Source of the DNA: Thiohalocapsa sp. ML1
Lineage (GTDB): Bacteria > Pseudomonadota > Gammaproteobacteria > Chromatiales > Chromatiaceae
Direction: 5' to 3'
Assembly (NCBI RefSeq): GCF_001469165.1
Contig: NZ_JABX01000003.1
Coordinates: 1 to 64,000, forward strand
Length of the DNA stretch: 64,000 nucleotides
The notes beneath the pieces are model-generated. The model did no database searches. It was not told the DNA's origin and saw only the letters and a list, made by a program, of their open reading frames with translations. Below are positions 20,911 to 33,163 of the stretch, one piece after another (position 1 is the stretch's first letter; the number at the start of each line of letters is the position of its first letter). The position numbers and the translations under genes were made by a program.

Positions 20911-22131
20911 TCAGCCGCCGCCGAACCACCTGCGCATGCGCGCCCAAAGCCCCTGGCGCTCCGCGTACTCGGAGCCCGCGGCGAAGCGATGTTGCTGCGC
21001 GTAGATGAGCAGGCCCACGCCGGTGGCATAGACCGGGTCGGCCATGGTGTCGTCGAGCCCGGTGACGTACTGCGGCACGCCGATACGCACGGGCATGTGG
21101 AAGACCTCTTCGGCCAGCTCGACCAAGCCGTCCATCTTCGCGCTGCCGCCGGTGAGCACGACGCCGCCGGCGACGAGGTCCTCGAAGCCGCTGCGGCGCA
21201 GCTCGTTCTGGAGCAGGGTCAGCAGCTCCTCGTAGCGGGGCTCGACCACCTCGGCCAGGGTCTGGCGCGAAAGCTGGCGGGCCGGGCGCTCGCCGATGCT
21301 CGGCACCTCGATATCCTCGTTCACGCCCTTCGAGCTCAGTGCGCAGGCATGGCGGATCTTGATCTGCTCCGCGTGCTGGGTCGGCGTGCGCAGCGCCACC
21401 GCGATGTCGTTGGTGACCTGGTCGCCGGCGATGGGGATGCAGGCGGTGTGGCGGATGGCGCCGTCGGTGAACACGGCCATGTCCGTGGTGCCGCCGCCGA
21501 TGTCCACCAGGCAGACGCCGAGCTCCTTTTCGTCGTCGCCGAGCACGGCGTAGCTGGAGCTGAGCTGGCCGAGCACCAGATCATCCACTTCGAGCCCGCA
21601 GCGGCGGATGCACTTGACGATGTTCTGCGCGGCGCTGACGGCGCCGGTGACCATGTGCACGCGCGCCTCCAGGCGCACGCCGGACATGCCGATGGGCTCG
21701 CGGATGCCCTCCTGGTCGTCGATGATGAATTCCTGGGGCAGGATGTGCAGGATCTTCTGGTCCGCCGGGATCGCCACCGCGCGCGCCGCGTCGATGACCC
21801 GATCGACGTCCGCCTGCACCACCTCGTGGTCCTTGATGGCGGTGATGCCGTGGCTGTTCAGGCTGCGCACGTGGTTGCCGGCGATGACGGCGTGCACGGA
21901 GTGGATCTCGCAGCCGGCCATCAGCTCGGCCTCCTCCACCGCGCGCTGGATGGACTGGACAGTAGACTCGATGTCCACCACCACGCCCTTCTTGAGCCCA
22001 TGGGACGGATGGGTGCCGATGCCGATGATCTCGATGGTGTCGTCGGCCTTCAGCTCGCCCACCAGCGCGGCCACCTTCGAGGTGCCGATGTCGAGCCCCA
22101 CCAACAGGTTCTTTTCACTACGTCTGGCCAT
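20911..22131 (-). CDS. ftsA: Cell division protein FtsA
   Basis: Actin-like ATPase that tethers FtsZ to the inner membrane and recruits later divisome proteins. It has 406 residues. Seen: VGLDIGTSKVAALVG (phosphate-1), VDIGGGTTDMAVF (phosphate-2), GGVVLTGGSAKMDGL (adenosine loop), and a C-terminal amphipathic tail ending in WARMRRWFGGG, which fits the membrane-targeting sequence. GGAG lies 9 bases before the ATG; the gene begins 5 bp after the ftsQ stop. Confidence 0.97.
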   Translation of the reverse strand: MARRSEKNLLVGLDIGTSKVAALVGELKADDTIEIIGIGTHPSHGLKKGVVVDIESTVQSIQRAVEEAELMAGCEIHSVHAVIAGNHVRSLNSHGITAIKDHEVVQADVDRVIDAARAVAIPADQKILHILPQEFIIDDQEGIREPIGMSGVRLEARVHMVTGAVSAAQNIVKCIRRCGLEVDDLVLGQLSSSYAVLGDDEKELGVCLVDIGGGTTDMAVFTDGAIRHTACIPIAGDQVTNDIAVALRTPTQHAEQIKIRHACALSSKGVNEDIEVPSIGERPARQLSRQTLAEVVEPRYEELLTLLQNELRRSGFEDLVAGGVVLTGGSAKMDGLVELAEEVFHMPVRIGVPQYVTGLDDTMADPVYATGVGLLIYAQQHRFAAGSEYAERQGLWARMRRWFGGG

Positions 22132-22136
22132 GCCAG

Positions 22137-24783
<2,647 letters not shown>

Positions 24784-24846
24784 CGGACCACGCGCCCCCG
24801 GCGGGCGGCTCGGCGCGCGGGTTCGGGCCGGCGTTGGGCGGCGCTG

Positions 24847-26283
24847 TCAGAACGCATCGTCGTCACCGTCCGACAGCAGATGCGGCAGGCGCGCCGCGAG
24901 ACCGCCAATGTCCCCGGCGCCGGAGACCAACACCACGTCCCCGTCCACCAGCGTGTTGTCGAGCAGGTCCACGACCTCACTGAGGTTGAGCGCGAACAAG
25001 GGCTCCAGGCCACCGCGAGCGCGGATGGCGCGGGCCAGGCTGCGGCCGTCGGCGCCCGCGATCGGCTGCTCACCGGCGGCGTAGACCTCGCACAGCACCA
25101 ACTGGTCCGGCTCGGAGAGGACATGCACGAAGTCGTCGAACTGCTCCTGCGTGCGCGTATAGCGGTGCGGCTGGAATACCAGCACGAGCCGGCGCTTCGG
25201 CCAGCTACCCCGGGCCGCGGCCATGGTGGCGGCAAGCTCGGTGGGGTGATGACCGTAGTCGTCGATGAGCGTGATATCCCGGTCGCCGCGCATGCGGCAG
25301 TGGCTGACGACGAAGCGCCGACCGACGCCCTGGAAGCCCGCCAGCGCCCGGCGGATCGCGTCCTCATCGACGCCGAGCTCCAGCCCGACGGCGACGGCCG
25401 CAAGGGCGTTTAGCATGTTGTGGCGCCCGGCGAGGTTGAGCTCGATGGGCAGCACCGCCCCGCCCGGCAGGTGCGCATCGAACAGCATGCGCGTGCCCTG
25501 CTGGCGCACGTTGTCGGCGCGCACGTCGGCGTCGGCGCGGGTGCCGTAGGTCACCACGGGGCGGCCCATCAGCGGCACCAGGGAGGCGACCTCGTCGTCA
25601 TCCACACACAGCACCGCGAGGCCGTAGAAGGGCAGGTGATGCAGAAACTCCAGGAAGGTGTTGCGCAGCCGGTTGAAGTCGTTGCCGTAGGTGTGCATGT
25701 GGTCGGCGTCGATATTCGTGACCACCGCCAGCATCGGCTGCAGAAACAGGAAGGACGCGTCGCTCTCGTCGGCCTCCGCGACCAGGTACTTGCTGCTGCC
25801 TAAGCGCGCGTTGGCGCCGGCGCTGTTGAGCAGCCCGCCGATGACAAAGGTCGGGTCCAGGTCGCCCTCGGCCAACACGCTCGCGATCAGGCTCGTCGTC
25901 GTGGTCTTGCCGTGGGTGCCGGCCACGGCGACGCCGTAGTGGAAGCGCATCAGCTCGGCCAGCATCTCGGCGCGGCGCACCACCGGGATGCGCCCGGCGC
26001 GGGCGGCGACGATCTCCGGATTGGTCGGGTCGATGGCCGTGGAGACTACGACCGCGTCCACGTCTTCGACATGCTCGCCGCTATGCCCGATGCAGACCCG
26101 GATGCCGAGCCCTTCGAGCCGCTCGGTGACCTTGCTCGCGCGCCGGTCCGAGCCCTGCACCTCGTAGCCCAGGTTCGCCATCAGCTCGGCGATGCCGCTC
26201 ATGCCGGCCCCGCCGATGCCAATGAAGTGGAGCCGCCGCATGCGGCCCATGTAGCTCGCGGAATGGGTGTTGTGGGCGTTCAT
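24847..26283 (-). CDS. murC: UDP-N-acetylmuramate--L-alanine ligase
   Basis: First amino-acid ligase of the cytoplasmic peptidoglycan pathway. It has 478 residues. Seen: [18 protein letters not shown] (UDP-binding Rossmann), the ATP P-loop GTHGKTTT at 122-129, [35 protein letters not shown] and [11 protein letters not shown]. Three in-frame ATGs (residues 1, 12 and 15) are all possible starts; family alignments usually begin near [11 protein letters not shown], so a shorter start is plausible. A heptamer repeat lies in the gap to murG. Confidence 0.97.
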   Translation of the reverse strand: MNAHNTHSASYMGRMRRLHFIGIGGAGMSGIAELMANLGYEVQGSDRRASKVTERLEGLGIRVCIGHSGEHVEDVDAVVVSTAIDPTNPEIVAARAGRIPVVRRAEMLAELMRFHYGVAVAGTHGKTTTTSLIASVLAEGDLDPTFVIGGLLNSAGANARLGSSKYLVAEADESDASFLFLQPMLAVVTNIDADHMHTYGNDFNRLRNTFLEFLHHLPFYGLAVLCVDDDEVASLVPLMGRPVVTYGTRADADVRADNVRQQGTRMLFDAHLPGGAVLPIELNLAGRHNMLNALAAVAVGLELGVDEDAIRRALAGFQGVGRRFVVSHCRMRGDRDITLIDDYGHHPTELAATMAAARGSWPKRRLVLVFQPHRYTRTQEQFDDFVHVLSEPDQLVLCEVYAAGEQPIAGADGRSLARAIRARGGLEPLFALNLSEVVDLLDNTLVDGDVVLVSGAGDIGGLAARLPHLLSDGDDDAF

Positions 26284-26300
26284 GCTGCTGCCTGCAGGGG

Positions 26301-26320
26301 ATGGGCCGAGGGCCGAGGGG
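26301..26320. repeat. Heptamer repeat, copy 2 (murG-murC gap)
   Basis: ATGGGCCGAGGGCCGAGGGG matches the GGCCGAG family listed at 16813-16870. It lies in the 115-bp gap between murG and murC, followed by TTAGCCCTTGCGCCTTCG, which resembles a weak second arm. Confidence 0.7.
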
Positions 26321-26398
26321 ACAAGGCATCGCGTTCCTTAGCCCTTGCGCCTTCGCCCCGCGCACCGTTTGCACCGACGCATGACGTCCAGTGGCGGG

Positions 26399-27574
26399 TC
26401 ATGAGCGCCGCTCCGAGCCTGCAGCCAACGCCACGCAGGCCTCGGCGATGCGTTCCGCCGCGTCCACCCGCGCCTGCGCGCGTCCGGCCTCGGCCATTGC
26501 CAGGCGCTGGTCGGGGTCTGCGAGCAGCTCGCGCAGATGCTCCGCGAGGAGCGCCGGCGTCAGGTCCTTCTGGATGATGAGCCGGGCCGCGCCAACGTCC
26601 GTGAGCCAGCGGGCGTTGCCCACCTGGTGGTCGTCTACGGCATGCGGAAAGGGCACGAAGATGGCCGGCACACCCGCGGCGGCGATCTCGGACACCGTGA
26701 GCGCGCCAGCGCGGCAGACCACCAGGTCCGCCCATGCGTAGGCGGCGGCCATGTCCGCGATGAAGGGCGTGACCTCGGCCGTGACGCCTGCTGCCGCGTA
26801 GGCGGCCTGGGCGACATCAAGGGTCTTCTCACCCGCCTGATGCCGGACCTGCGGTCGCGCGGCCTCATCGAGCAGTGCCAACGCCGCCGGCACCGTCTCA
26901 TTCAGCGCCTTGGCGCCCAGGGAGCCGCCCACCACCAGCAGCCGCGGCGAGCCCGAGCGGCCTTGCAGACGCTCGGCCGGCGGCGGCAGCGCGGCGATGT
27001 CGGCCCGCACCGGGTTGCCGCTGGCGACGGCGTTTCGCGCGGCGGGGAAGCTGCCCGGGAAGGCCTCGAACACGCGGTCCGCCAAGCGCGCAAGCCATTG
27101 GTTGGTTAAGCCCGGAACACTGTTCTGCTCCTGGATCACCAGCGGCCGGCCCTGCAGGCGCGCCGCGAGCCCGCCCGGGCCGGCAACGAAACCGCCCATG
27201 CCGAGCACGGCGTTCGCGCCGCGACGGCTCAGGATGCCGGCGGCCTCGCGCACGGCGCCGGCGAGCTTGAACGGCGCCGACGCGAGCGCACCGAGCCCCT
27301 TGCCGCGCACGCCCTGGATGCCGACCCACTCCATCTCGAAGCCGTGCTCAGGCACAAGCCGTGCCTCCATGCCGGCGTGCGTGCCGATCCAGAACACCTC
27401 CGCCCCGCGCGCGCGCAGCACCTCGGCCACGGCCAACGCCGGAAACACGTGCCCACCCGTGCCGCCGGCCATGACAGCAAAGCGGAAGGGCCGAGGGCCT
27501 AGGGCCAAGGCCGCAGCCGGCGCGTCGGGCGCTTGCTCCTCGGCCCTCGGCCCTAGCCCCTTCTTCACCGCCAT
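26399..27574 (-). CDS. murG: UDP-GlcNAc:lipid I N-acetylglucosaminyltransferase MurG
   Basis: GT-B glycosyltransferase at the inner face of the membrane, converting lipid I to lipid II. 391 residues from the ATG at 27574. Seen: FAVMAGGTGGHVFPALAVA (GGTGGH 37-42), GVRGKG, GMGGFVAGPGGLAA, EQNSVPGLTN, LLVVGGSLGAKALNE, CRAGALTVSEIAAAGVPAIFVP and DDHQVGNA. The first 30 residues (GLGPRAEEQAPDAPAAALAL region) are not part of the MurG fold and are encoded by a dispersed heptamer repeat. The ATG overlaps the ftsW stop by 10 bp, so the extension is probably translated unless an internal start is used; no better internal start codon is visible before GGTGGH. Confidence 0.96.
   Translation of the reverse strand: MAVKKGLGPRAEEQAPDAPAAALALGPRPFRFAVMAGGTGGHVFPALAVAEVLRARGAEVFWIGTHAGMEARLVPEHGFEMEWVGIQGVRGKGLGALASAPFKLAGAVREAAGILSRRGANAVLGMGGFVAGPGGLAARLQGRPLVIQEQNSVPGLTNQWLARLADRVFEAFPGSFPAARNAVASGNPVRADIAALPPPAERLQGRSGSPRLLVVGGSLGAKALNETVPAALALLDEAARPQVRHQAGEKTLDVAQAAYAAAGVTAEVTPFIADMAAAYAWADLVVCRAGALTVSEIAAAGVPAIFVPFPHAVDDHQVGNARWLTDVGAARLIIQKDLTPALLAEHLRELLADPDQRLAMAEAGRAQARVDAAERIAEACVALAAGSERRS
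27485..27560. repeat. Heptamer inverted repeat inside the murG 5' coding region
   Basis: GGAAGGGCCGAGGGCCTAGG at one end and CTCGGCCCTCGGCCCTAGCC at the other are inverted copies around about 30 bp. The element is in frame and adds roughly 25 residues to the MurG N-terminus. It can fold into a stable hairpin in the mRNA just after the start codon. Confidence 0.8.
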
Positions 27575-28836
27575 GTCGCCCCCCGCTCACGCCTGTTGCG
27601 CTCCCGCGGCGAGCGCACCGGCGGCACCGGGCGCTCGCGGTGCAGGCCGCCCTCGGGGATCGGCTCCAGGGTCTTGCGGCGCAGCTCGAAGTCGATGCGC
27701 AGCAGCACGGCGGTGACCATCACCGCGACGATGAGCGCGTTGCTGCCGTAGCTTAGGAAAGGCAGCGGCAGCCCTTTGGTGGGCAGAAGCCCGGTGTTGA
27801 CGCCGACATTGATGAAGGCCTGCATCCCGATAAGCAGCCCAAAGCCGTGCGCGACGTAGCAGGAGAAGGTATCCCCCTGGCGGCGCGCCCGTGCCCCGAT
27901 CTCGAAGGCCCGCCAGGTGATGAACGCGAACAGCGCGACGATGACGAGCACGCCGACCAGGCCTAGCTCCTCGCCGACGACGGCGAGCAGAAAGTCCGTG
28001 TGCGCCTCCGGCAGGTAGAACTGTTTCTGGATGCCGTTGCCGAGGCCGACGCCGAACCATTCGCCACGGCCAAAGGCGATCAGCGCCTGGCTTAGCTGGT
28101 AGCCGGTGTTGAAGGGGTCGTCGAACGGGTTGACGAAGGAGGTGACCCGTTGCAGCCGGTAGGGCTCGATGATGATCAGCGCCACCAGCCCCGCGAGGAT
28201 CAGCGCGCCGAGCACGACGAAACTCATGATGCTGACGCCGCCGAGGAACAGGAGCCCCATGCTGGTGGCGAGGATCACCGCCGTGGTGCCGAAGTCCGGC
28301 TGCGCCATGATCAGCAAGCTGGCGATGCCGATCAGCACCATCGGCCGCAGGAACCCGGTGATGCTCGTCTGCACCTCCAGCTCCCGGCGGATCAGGTAGC
28401 CGCCGAGATAGATCACCGACGTGAACTTGACCAGCTCCGACGGCTGCAGGTTCAGCACCCCGAGCGGGATCCAGCGCGTCGCGCCATTCACGGTCCGGCC
28501 GACGCCCGGCACCAGCAGCAGCGCGAGCAGCGCGATGGCGACCAGCATCAAGAGCGGCCCCGCACCCTCCCAGGCCCTCGGCGGCACCGCGAAGCAAAGC
28601 GCACCGCACGCGAGCGCCAGGCCCAGCGCGACCCCGTGTCGCAGCACGAAGAAGAAGGGGTCGTCGTAGTTGCGGTCCGCCATCGGCATCGACGCCGACG
28701 TGACCATGACGAAGCCAAAGCCGAGCAGGAACAGCACGGCCACCAAAAGACCCCCGTCCAGCATCTGCTCACGGCGTTCCAGGCGGCGCCGACGACGAAT
28801 GCCATGCGTAGACTCGACCACCAGGGTTTGGCTCAT
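27565..28836 (-). CDS. ftsW: Septal peptidoglycan glycosyltransferase FtsW
   Basis: SEDS-family polymerase that works with FtsI at the septum. 423 residues with about ten membrane segments. Seen: GFGFVMVTSASMPMADR near the first helix, GATRWIPLGVLNLQPSELVKF with the conserved WIPLG loop, IMAQPDFGTTAVI, GYQLSQALIAFGRGEWFGVGLGN split over a loop, and LPTKGLPLPFLSYGSNALI. The C-terminal tail is Arg-rich. It overlaps murG by 10 bp; the gap to murD holds a heptamer repeat. Confidence 0.96.
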   Translation of the reverse strand: MSQTLVVESTHGIRRRRRLERREQMLDGGLLVAVLFLLGFGFVMVTSASMPMADRNYDDPFFFVLRHGVALGLALACGALCFAVPPRAWEGAGPLLMLVAIALLALLLVPGVGRTVNGATRWIPLGVLNLQPSELVKFTSVIYLGGYLIRRELEVQTSITGFLRPMVLIGIASLLIMAQPDFGTTAVILATSMGLLFLGGVSIMSFVVLGALILAGLVALIIIEPYRLQRVTSFVNPFDDPFNTGYQLSQALIAFGRGEWFGVGLGNGIQKQFYLPEAHTDFLLAVVGEELGLVGVLVIVALFAFITWRAFEIGARARRQGDTFSCYVAHGFGLLIGMQAFINVGVNTGLLPTKGLPLPFLSYGSNALIVAVMVTAVLLRIDFELRRKTLEPIPEGGLHRERPVPPVRSPRERNRRERGATWR

Positions 28837-28867
28837 CGTGTACCCCTACGCGTGCAAGCTGCGATGC

Positions 28868-28899
28868 GCCCTCGGCCCTCGGCCCTTGGCCCTTCCTTC
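28868..28899. repeat. Heptamer repeat, copy 4 (ftsW-murD gap)
   Basis: CCCTCGGCCCTCGGCCCTTG followed by GCCCTTCCTT, in the CTCGGCC orientation. It fills the 61-bp gap between the murD stop (28898) and the ftsW start (28836), so it would be in the ftsW leader RNA. Confidence 0.75.
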
Positions 28900-30268
28900 A
28901 TGGCACCCACCTCCCCACCGCCTCCGCGAACGCGCGCCCGCGGTGGCGGTAGTCGTCGAACATGTCGAAGCTCGCGCAGGCCGGCGACAGCAGCACGCAG
29001 TCGCCGGGCTTGGCGAGCGCCGCGGCCTGGCGCACCGCATCGTCCATGTCCGCGGCGCGGTGCAGCGGCACGGTTTCGGCCAGCGCCGCGGCGAGGTCGT
29101 CCGCATCGCGGCCGATCAGGACGACGGCGCGAGCCGCGCGGCGAACTGCGGGCGGGAGCGGCGAGAAGTCCGCGTCCTTGCAGTCGCCGCCGGCGATGAG
29201 CACGGCCTTGCGGCGGCTCGGGTCCGGCACCAGCCCGGCCAGGGCCGCCACGGTGGCGCCCGGGTTGGTGCCCTTGGAATCGTTGATCCAAAGGATGTCG
29301 TTGTGGTCGGCGACCAGCTCGCTGCGATGCGACAGCCCGCGGAAGCGGCGCAGCACGTCCAGCATCGGCTCCCGCGGCAGCCCGCAGCGCTCGCCGAGGG
29401 CCAGCGCCGCGAGCGCGTTGGCCAGGTTGTGGGTGCCCGGCAGCACCAGATCGTCCACCGGCAGCACCGACTCGTCGCCGGCGCAGATCCAGTCGGCGCC
29501 GCGGTGGGAGCAGATGCCCCAGTCGCCCGGGAGCGGCGCGCCCAGCGTGAAGCCAATCTGCTCGGCGACGCTGGCGGATAGCCGCACGGAGGCCTCGTCG
29601 TCGCGGTTCACTACGGCACTTGCCGCGTGCGCGAAGATTCGCTGCTTGGCCGCACCATAGGCCGCGAGGTCGGGATAACGGTCCATGTGGTCCGGCGACA
29701 GATTCAGGATGGTGGCGGTGACCAACGCCAGTGAGTGCGTCGTCTCGAGCTGGAAGCTGGACAGCTCCAACACGTACAGCTCCACGTCGTCGCCGAGCAG
29801 GTTCAACGCTGGCTCACCGAGGTTGCCGCCGATGCCGGCGCGCAGCCCCGCTGCCAAGGCCATCTGCCCGAGCAGCGTCGTCACCGTGCTCTTGCCGTTG
29901 GTGCCGGTGATGCCGACAACGGGCGCCTTCGCGGCCTGCGCAAACAGCTCCACGTCGCCGACCACGGGCGTGCCGGCCGCCATGGCCCGGGCGACGGCCG
30001 GTGTCGTCAGCGGCAGCCCCGGCCCGACGATGGCCAAGTCCGCGGCGGCGAAGGCCGCATCATCGAAGCCGCCCAGCATCAGCGCCACGTCGGGCAGCTC
30101 CGCGCGCAGCGTCGCAAGCGCCGGCGGCGCCGCACGGCTGTCAGTGACCGCGACGGTTGCGCCGCAGCGATGCAGCCAGCGCGCACAGGAGAGGCCGGTG
30201 GGGCCCAAGCCCACCACCAGCACCTTCATGCCGGCGAGCGCGGATGGTGTCAGGTCCGCGACGTTCAT
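28898..30268 (-). CDS. murD: UDP-N-acetylmuramoyl-L-alanine--D-glutamate ligase
   Basis: Adds D-Glu to UDP-MurNAc-L-Ala. 456 residues from the ATG at 30268, which overlaps the mraY stop as ATGA. Seen: [18 protein letters not shown], the ATP P-loop GTNGKST (122-128), [63 protein letters not shown] and [20 protein letters not shown]. All are canonical; no missing catalytic residues noticed. Confidence 0.97.
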   Translation of the reverse strand: MNVADLTPSALAGMKVLVVGLGPTGLSCARWLHRCGATVAVTDSRAAPPALATLRAELPDVALMLGGFDDAAFAAADLAIVGPGLPLTTPAVARAMAAGTPVVGDVELFAQAAKAPVVGITGTNGKSTVTTLLGQMALAAGLRAGIGGNLGEPALNLLGDDVELYVLELSSFQLETTHSLALVTATILNLSPDHMDRYPDLAAYGAAKQRIFAHAASAVVNRDDEASVRLSASVAEQIGFTLGAPLPGDWGICSHRGADWICAGDESVLPVDDLVLPGTHNLANALAALALGERCGLPREPMLDVLRRFRGLSHRSELVADHNDILWINDSKGTNPGATVAALAGLVPDPSRRKAVLIAGGDCKDADFSPLPPAVRRAARAVVLIGRDADDLAAALAETVPLHRAADMDDAVRQAAALAKPGDCVLLSPACASFDMFDDYRHRGRAFAEAVGRWVP

Positions 30269-31347
30269 CGGATCTTGAGGCTCGCGAGGCCAATCAGCAC
30301 CAGCACCACGGTGACGATCCAGAAGCGCACGATGACGCGCGGCTCCGGCCAGCCCTTGAGCTCGTAGTGGTGGTGCAGCGGCGCCATGCGGAAGATGCGC
30401 TTGCCGGTGAGCTTGAAGGACGCCACCTGCAGCATCACGGAGACCGTCTCCAGCACGAAGATGCCGCCCATGATGAACAGCACGATCTCCTGCTTGGCAA
30501 CGACGGCGACGGCGCCCAGGGCGGCGCCGAGTGCAAGCGCGCCGACATCGCCCATGAACACCTGTGCCGGATAGGTGTTGAACCACAGGAAGCCCAAGCC
30601 CGCCCCGGCGATGGCGCCGCAGAACACGACCACCTCGCCGACATCTGCCACGTAGGGGATGCGCAGGTACTCGGCGATGGCGCTGTTGCCGGCCGCGTAG
30701 ACCATGATGCCGAGGCCGCCCGCGACCATGGCCGTCGGCACCACGGCGAGGCCGTCCAGGCCGTCGGTCAGGTTCACGGCGTTGCTGGAGCCGACGATGA
30801 CGAAGTAGGCGAACAGCACGAACAGTGGCCCGAGCTGGATGCTCACGTCCTTCAGGTAGGGCACCAGCAGCGCCGTCTCGCCCGGCGTCGTCGCGCTCAG
30901 GTAAAGGTACAGCGCGGCGGCAAGCCCGAGCACCGTCTGCCAGAAGTATTTCCAGCGACCGGCGAGTCCCTTCGGGTCTTTCAGCACCAGCTTCTTGTAG
31001 TCGTCGACGAAGCCGATGGCGCCGAAGCCGAGCGTCGTCAGCAGCACCACCCACACGAAGCGGTTGTTCAGGTCCGCCCACAGCAGCGTGCTGACACCGA
31101 TGGCCACCAGCATCAGCGTGCCCCCCATGGTGGGCGTGCCGGCCTTGGAGAAGTGGCTCTCGGGGCCGTCGCGGCGCACCACCTGCCCGACCTTGTAGCT
31201 GCTGAGCCAACGGATCAGGGGCCGCCCCACCAGGAGCGAGATGCCGAGCGCCGTCAGCACCCCGAGGATGGTGCGCAGCGTCAGATAGCGGAACACGTAG
31301 AAGCCGCTGTCGAGCTGGCCGAGCCAGTCTGTGAGCCAGAGCAGCAT
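30265..31347 (-). CDS. mraY: Phospho-N-acetylmuramoyl-pentapeptide-transferase
   Basis: Integral membrane enzyme that transfers phospho-MurNAc-pentapeptide to undecaprenyl phosphate to make lipid I. From ATG 31347 it has 360 residues, the same as E. coli MraY. Seen: [34 protein letters not shown] (catalytic Asp pair), [27 protein letters not shown] and [28 protein letters not shown] lies upstream. The ATG overlaps the stop of the murF remnant frame by one base (TGATG), so coupling to the upstream translation unit is kept. Confidence 0.97.
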   Translation of the reverse strand: MLLWLTDWLGQLDSGFYVFRYLTLRTILGVLTALGISLLVGRPLIRWLSSYKVGQVVRRDGPESHFSKAGTPTMGGTLMLVAIGVSTLLWADLNNRFVWVVLLTTLGFGAIGFVDDYKKLVLKDPKGLAGRWKYFWQTVLGLAAALYLYLSATTPGETALLVPYLKDVSIQLGPLFVLFAYFVIVGSSNAVNLTDGLDGLAVVPTAMVAGGLGIMVYAAGNSAIAEYLRIPYVADVGEVVVFCGAIAGAGLGFLWFNTYPAQVFMGDVGALALGAALGAVAVVAKQEIVLFIMGGIFVLETVSVMLQVASFKLTGKRIFRMAPLHHHYELKGWPEPRVIVRFWIVTVVLVLIGLASLKIR

Positions 31348-31586
31348 CAGCAGGTCCCCCGCGGCAGGGCGGCGGGCCGCGGGCCGCGGCCCGAGCGGAC
31401 GACTGCAATCAATTCCCTGGCAACCGTGTCGTGACCCTTGCGCCGCTCCCCCCGAAGCGATGCGAACCACCGGCCACGACCGTCGCCACGGCTGTCGGCG
31501 ATGCGCCCGGCAGCGCCGGTGCCCGCCGCCGACAGCCTGCCCCCGAACCCGATGTGCCGTGCGCCCGGCGTGCAGCTACGCGTCAT
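31347..31586 (-). pseudogene. Remnant of murF in the normal murF slot (79 codons)
   Basis: MurF (about 450 residues) should lie between murE and mraY, but only 236 bp separate them. A 79-codon frame starts in an ATGA overlap with the murE stop and ends in TGATG at the mraY start, so the original coupling is intact. It encodes an Arg/Gly-rich peptide; the segment [11 protein letters not shown] followed by [10 protein letters not shown] resembles the MurF N-terminal motif (D-S/T-R, x3, P-G, x, L-F-x-A-L-x-G-E-R-x-D-G-H-D). No ATP P-loop (GT-GKT) or C-terminal ligase domain is present. The 3' end includes a GGGCCGCGGGCCGCGGCCCG palindrome. It may be an internal deletion joining N- and C-terminal parts. 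A working murF must exist elsewhere (inference). Confidence 0.6.
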
Positions 31587-33163
31587 GGGTGCCGACCCTC
31601 CCATTCTGTCTGCGCCTGCACCACCTGCGCACGGTCGCTGAACTTGACTTTGAGCTCGCCCATGTCCTGGACGGTCTCGTTGCCCTTGCCCGCCACCAGC
31701 ACGGCATCGTCGCGGCCGGCGCGGGCGAGCGCAGAGCGGATGGCGAACGCGCGCTGCCGCTCGACGACGACGGCGTCGGGGCGCTGCATGCCGGCGAGGA
31801 TGTCCTCAATGATCCGCGCGCCGTCCTCGAAACGCGGGTTGTCGTCCGTCAGGATGACGCGGTCGGCGAGCCGCTCGGCCACCGCGCCCATTGCCGCGCG
31901 CTTGCCGGCATCGCGCCCGCCGCCGCAGCCGAAGACCGTGATGAGCCGCCCGCGGCAATGGCCGCGGACCTCCGTCAGCGCCTGCTCAAGCGCCGCGGGC
32001 GCATGGGCGCCGTCCACCACCGCGAGCGGACGGTCGCCACCGCCGAACCGCTCCATGCGGCCGGGCAACCCCTGCACCGTGCCGAGACGCGCGAGCGCGC
32101 TGTCGAGCGGCTCCTCGCGGCTCAGCAGCACGGCGAGCACCGCGAGCAGGTTGGCCACCTCGAAACGGCCGATGAGGCCGGCGCGGAACTGCCCGCTGCC
32201 GACGCTGGTATCGACGTCCACGAGGAAGCCCTCGGCGTCCGCGTTGACCTGCCGCGCCCAAACCGACAGGTCGGCCGCGGGCGGTGCCGCCGCGCCCTGC
32301 CCGTAGCGGGCGACGCGCACGTCCGGCGCCAGCCCTGCGGCCATGTGCTCGCTGGCCGGGTCGTCGGCGTTCAGCACGGCCCAACGCAGGCCCGGCATGC
32401 GAAAGAGCCGGCGCTTGGCCGCCGCGTAGGCGGCCATGTCGCCGTGGTAGTCCAGGTGATCGCGGCTCAGGTTCGTGAATACGGCGTGACTGAACCGAAC
32501 CGCGCCGACGCGGCACTGGTCCAGCGCGTGCGAGGACACCTCGATGGCGACGGCCTCGGCACCGTCGGCCGCGAGCTGCGCCAGCGTGCGCTGCATCGCC
32601 ACGGCGTCGGGTGTGCAGAGCGCGGGCGCCGCGTCGGCGCGCCCAAGGGCATCCGGAAAGCCGTGCCCTAGCGACCCCATGACCGCGCACCTGAGCCCGG
32701 GCCATCCGGTATCGGCGGCCAGCGCGCGGGCGAGGTAATGCGTGACGCTGGTCTTGCCGGCGGTGCCGGTGACGCCGAACGCCTCGAGCAAGCCGCTCGG
32801 CTCCCCAAAGAAACGCGCCGCAATCTCTGCGGCGCGTTGGGCGAGGTGGGGTACCGGGATCACCGGCAAGGCCAGCTCTCCCGCGAGGCGCCCCAGCTCC
32901 GCCTCGCCCCAGGCCGCGTCCGGCTCCGCGACAATGGCGACGGCGCCGCGCTCGACCGCCGCCTCGGCGTAGGCGAGCCCATGCCTGCCGCGGCCACGAC
33001 AGGCCAAGAACAGGCTGCCCGGCGTGGCCTCGCGGCTGTCCAGGGTCAGCGCCATGACGCGCGCACCGGACTCGAACGGCTGCACGGCAAAGCCCGCCAA
33101 GAGCTCGCCGAGGGGCCAGTTGGGCCGCACGGGGCCGCGCGATGTGAGCCCGACGGCGCTCAC
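31583..33163 (-). CDS. murE: UDP-N-acetylmuramoyl-tripeptide synthetase (meso-DAP ligase)
   Basis: Adds meso-diaminopimelate to UDP-MurNAc-L-Ala-D-Glu. 526 residues. Seen: ALTLDSREATPGSLFLACRG, the ATP P-loop GTAGKTS (133-139), EVSSHALDQCRVGAVRF, FTNLSRDHLDYHGDM, and the DNPR motif at 441-444 that reads meso-DAP rather than lysine. The P-loop has Ala where many MurE have Asn, a conservative change. Starts with GTG in a GTGA overlap with the ftsI stop. Stop overlaps the murF-remnant ATG. Confidence 0.96.
   Translation of the reverse strand: MSAVGLTSRGPVRPNWPLGELLAGFAVQPFESGARVMALTLDSREATPGSLFLACRGRGRHGLAYAEAAVERGAVAIVAEPDAAWGEAELGRLAGELALPVIPVPHLAQRAAEIAARFFGEPSGLLEAFGVTGTAGKTSVTHYLARALAADTGWPGLRCAVMGSLGHGFPDALGRADAAPALCTPDAVAMQRTLAQLAADGAEAVAIEVSSHALDQCRVGAVRFSHAVFTNLSRDHLDYHGDMAAYAAAKRRLFRMPGLRWAVLNADDPASEHMAAGLAPDVRVARYGQGAAAPPAADLSVWARQVNADAEGFLVDVDTSVGSGQFRAGLIGRFEVANLLAVLAVLLSREEPLDSALARLGTVQGLPGRMERFGGGDRPLAVVDGAHAPAALEQALTEVRGHCRGRLITVFGCGGGRDAGKRAAMGAVAERLADRVILTDDNPRFEDGARIIEDILAGMQRPDAVVVERQRAFAIRSALARAGRDDAVLVAGKGNETVQDMGELKVKFSDRAQVVQAQTEWEGRHP

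Noticed and set aside
30265-31408. A long minus-strand frame continuing murD upstream through mraY (836 codons)
   Set aside because: Only the part from 30268 on is MurD; upstream it is out of frame with MraY and Arg/Pro-rich.
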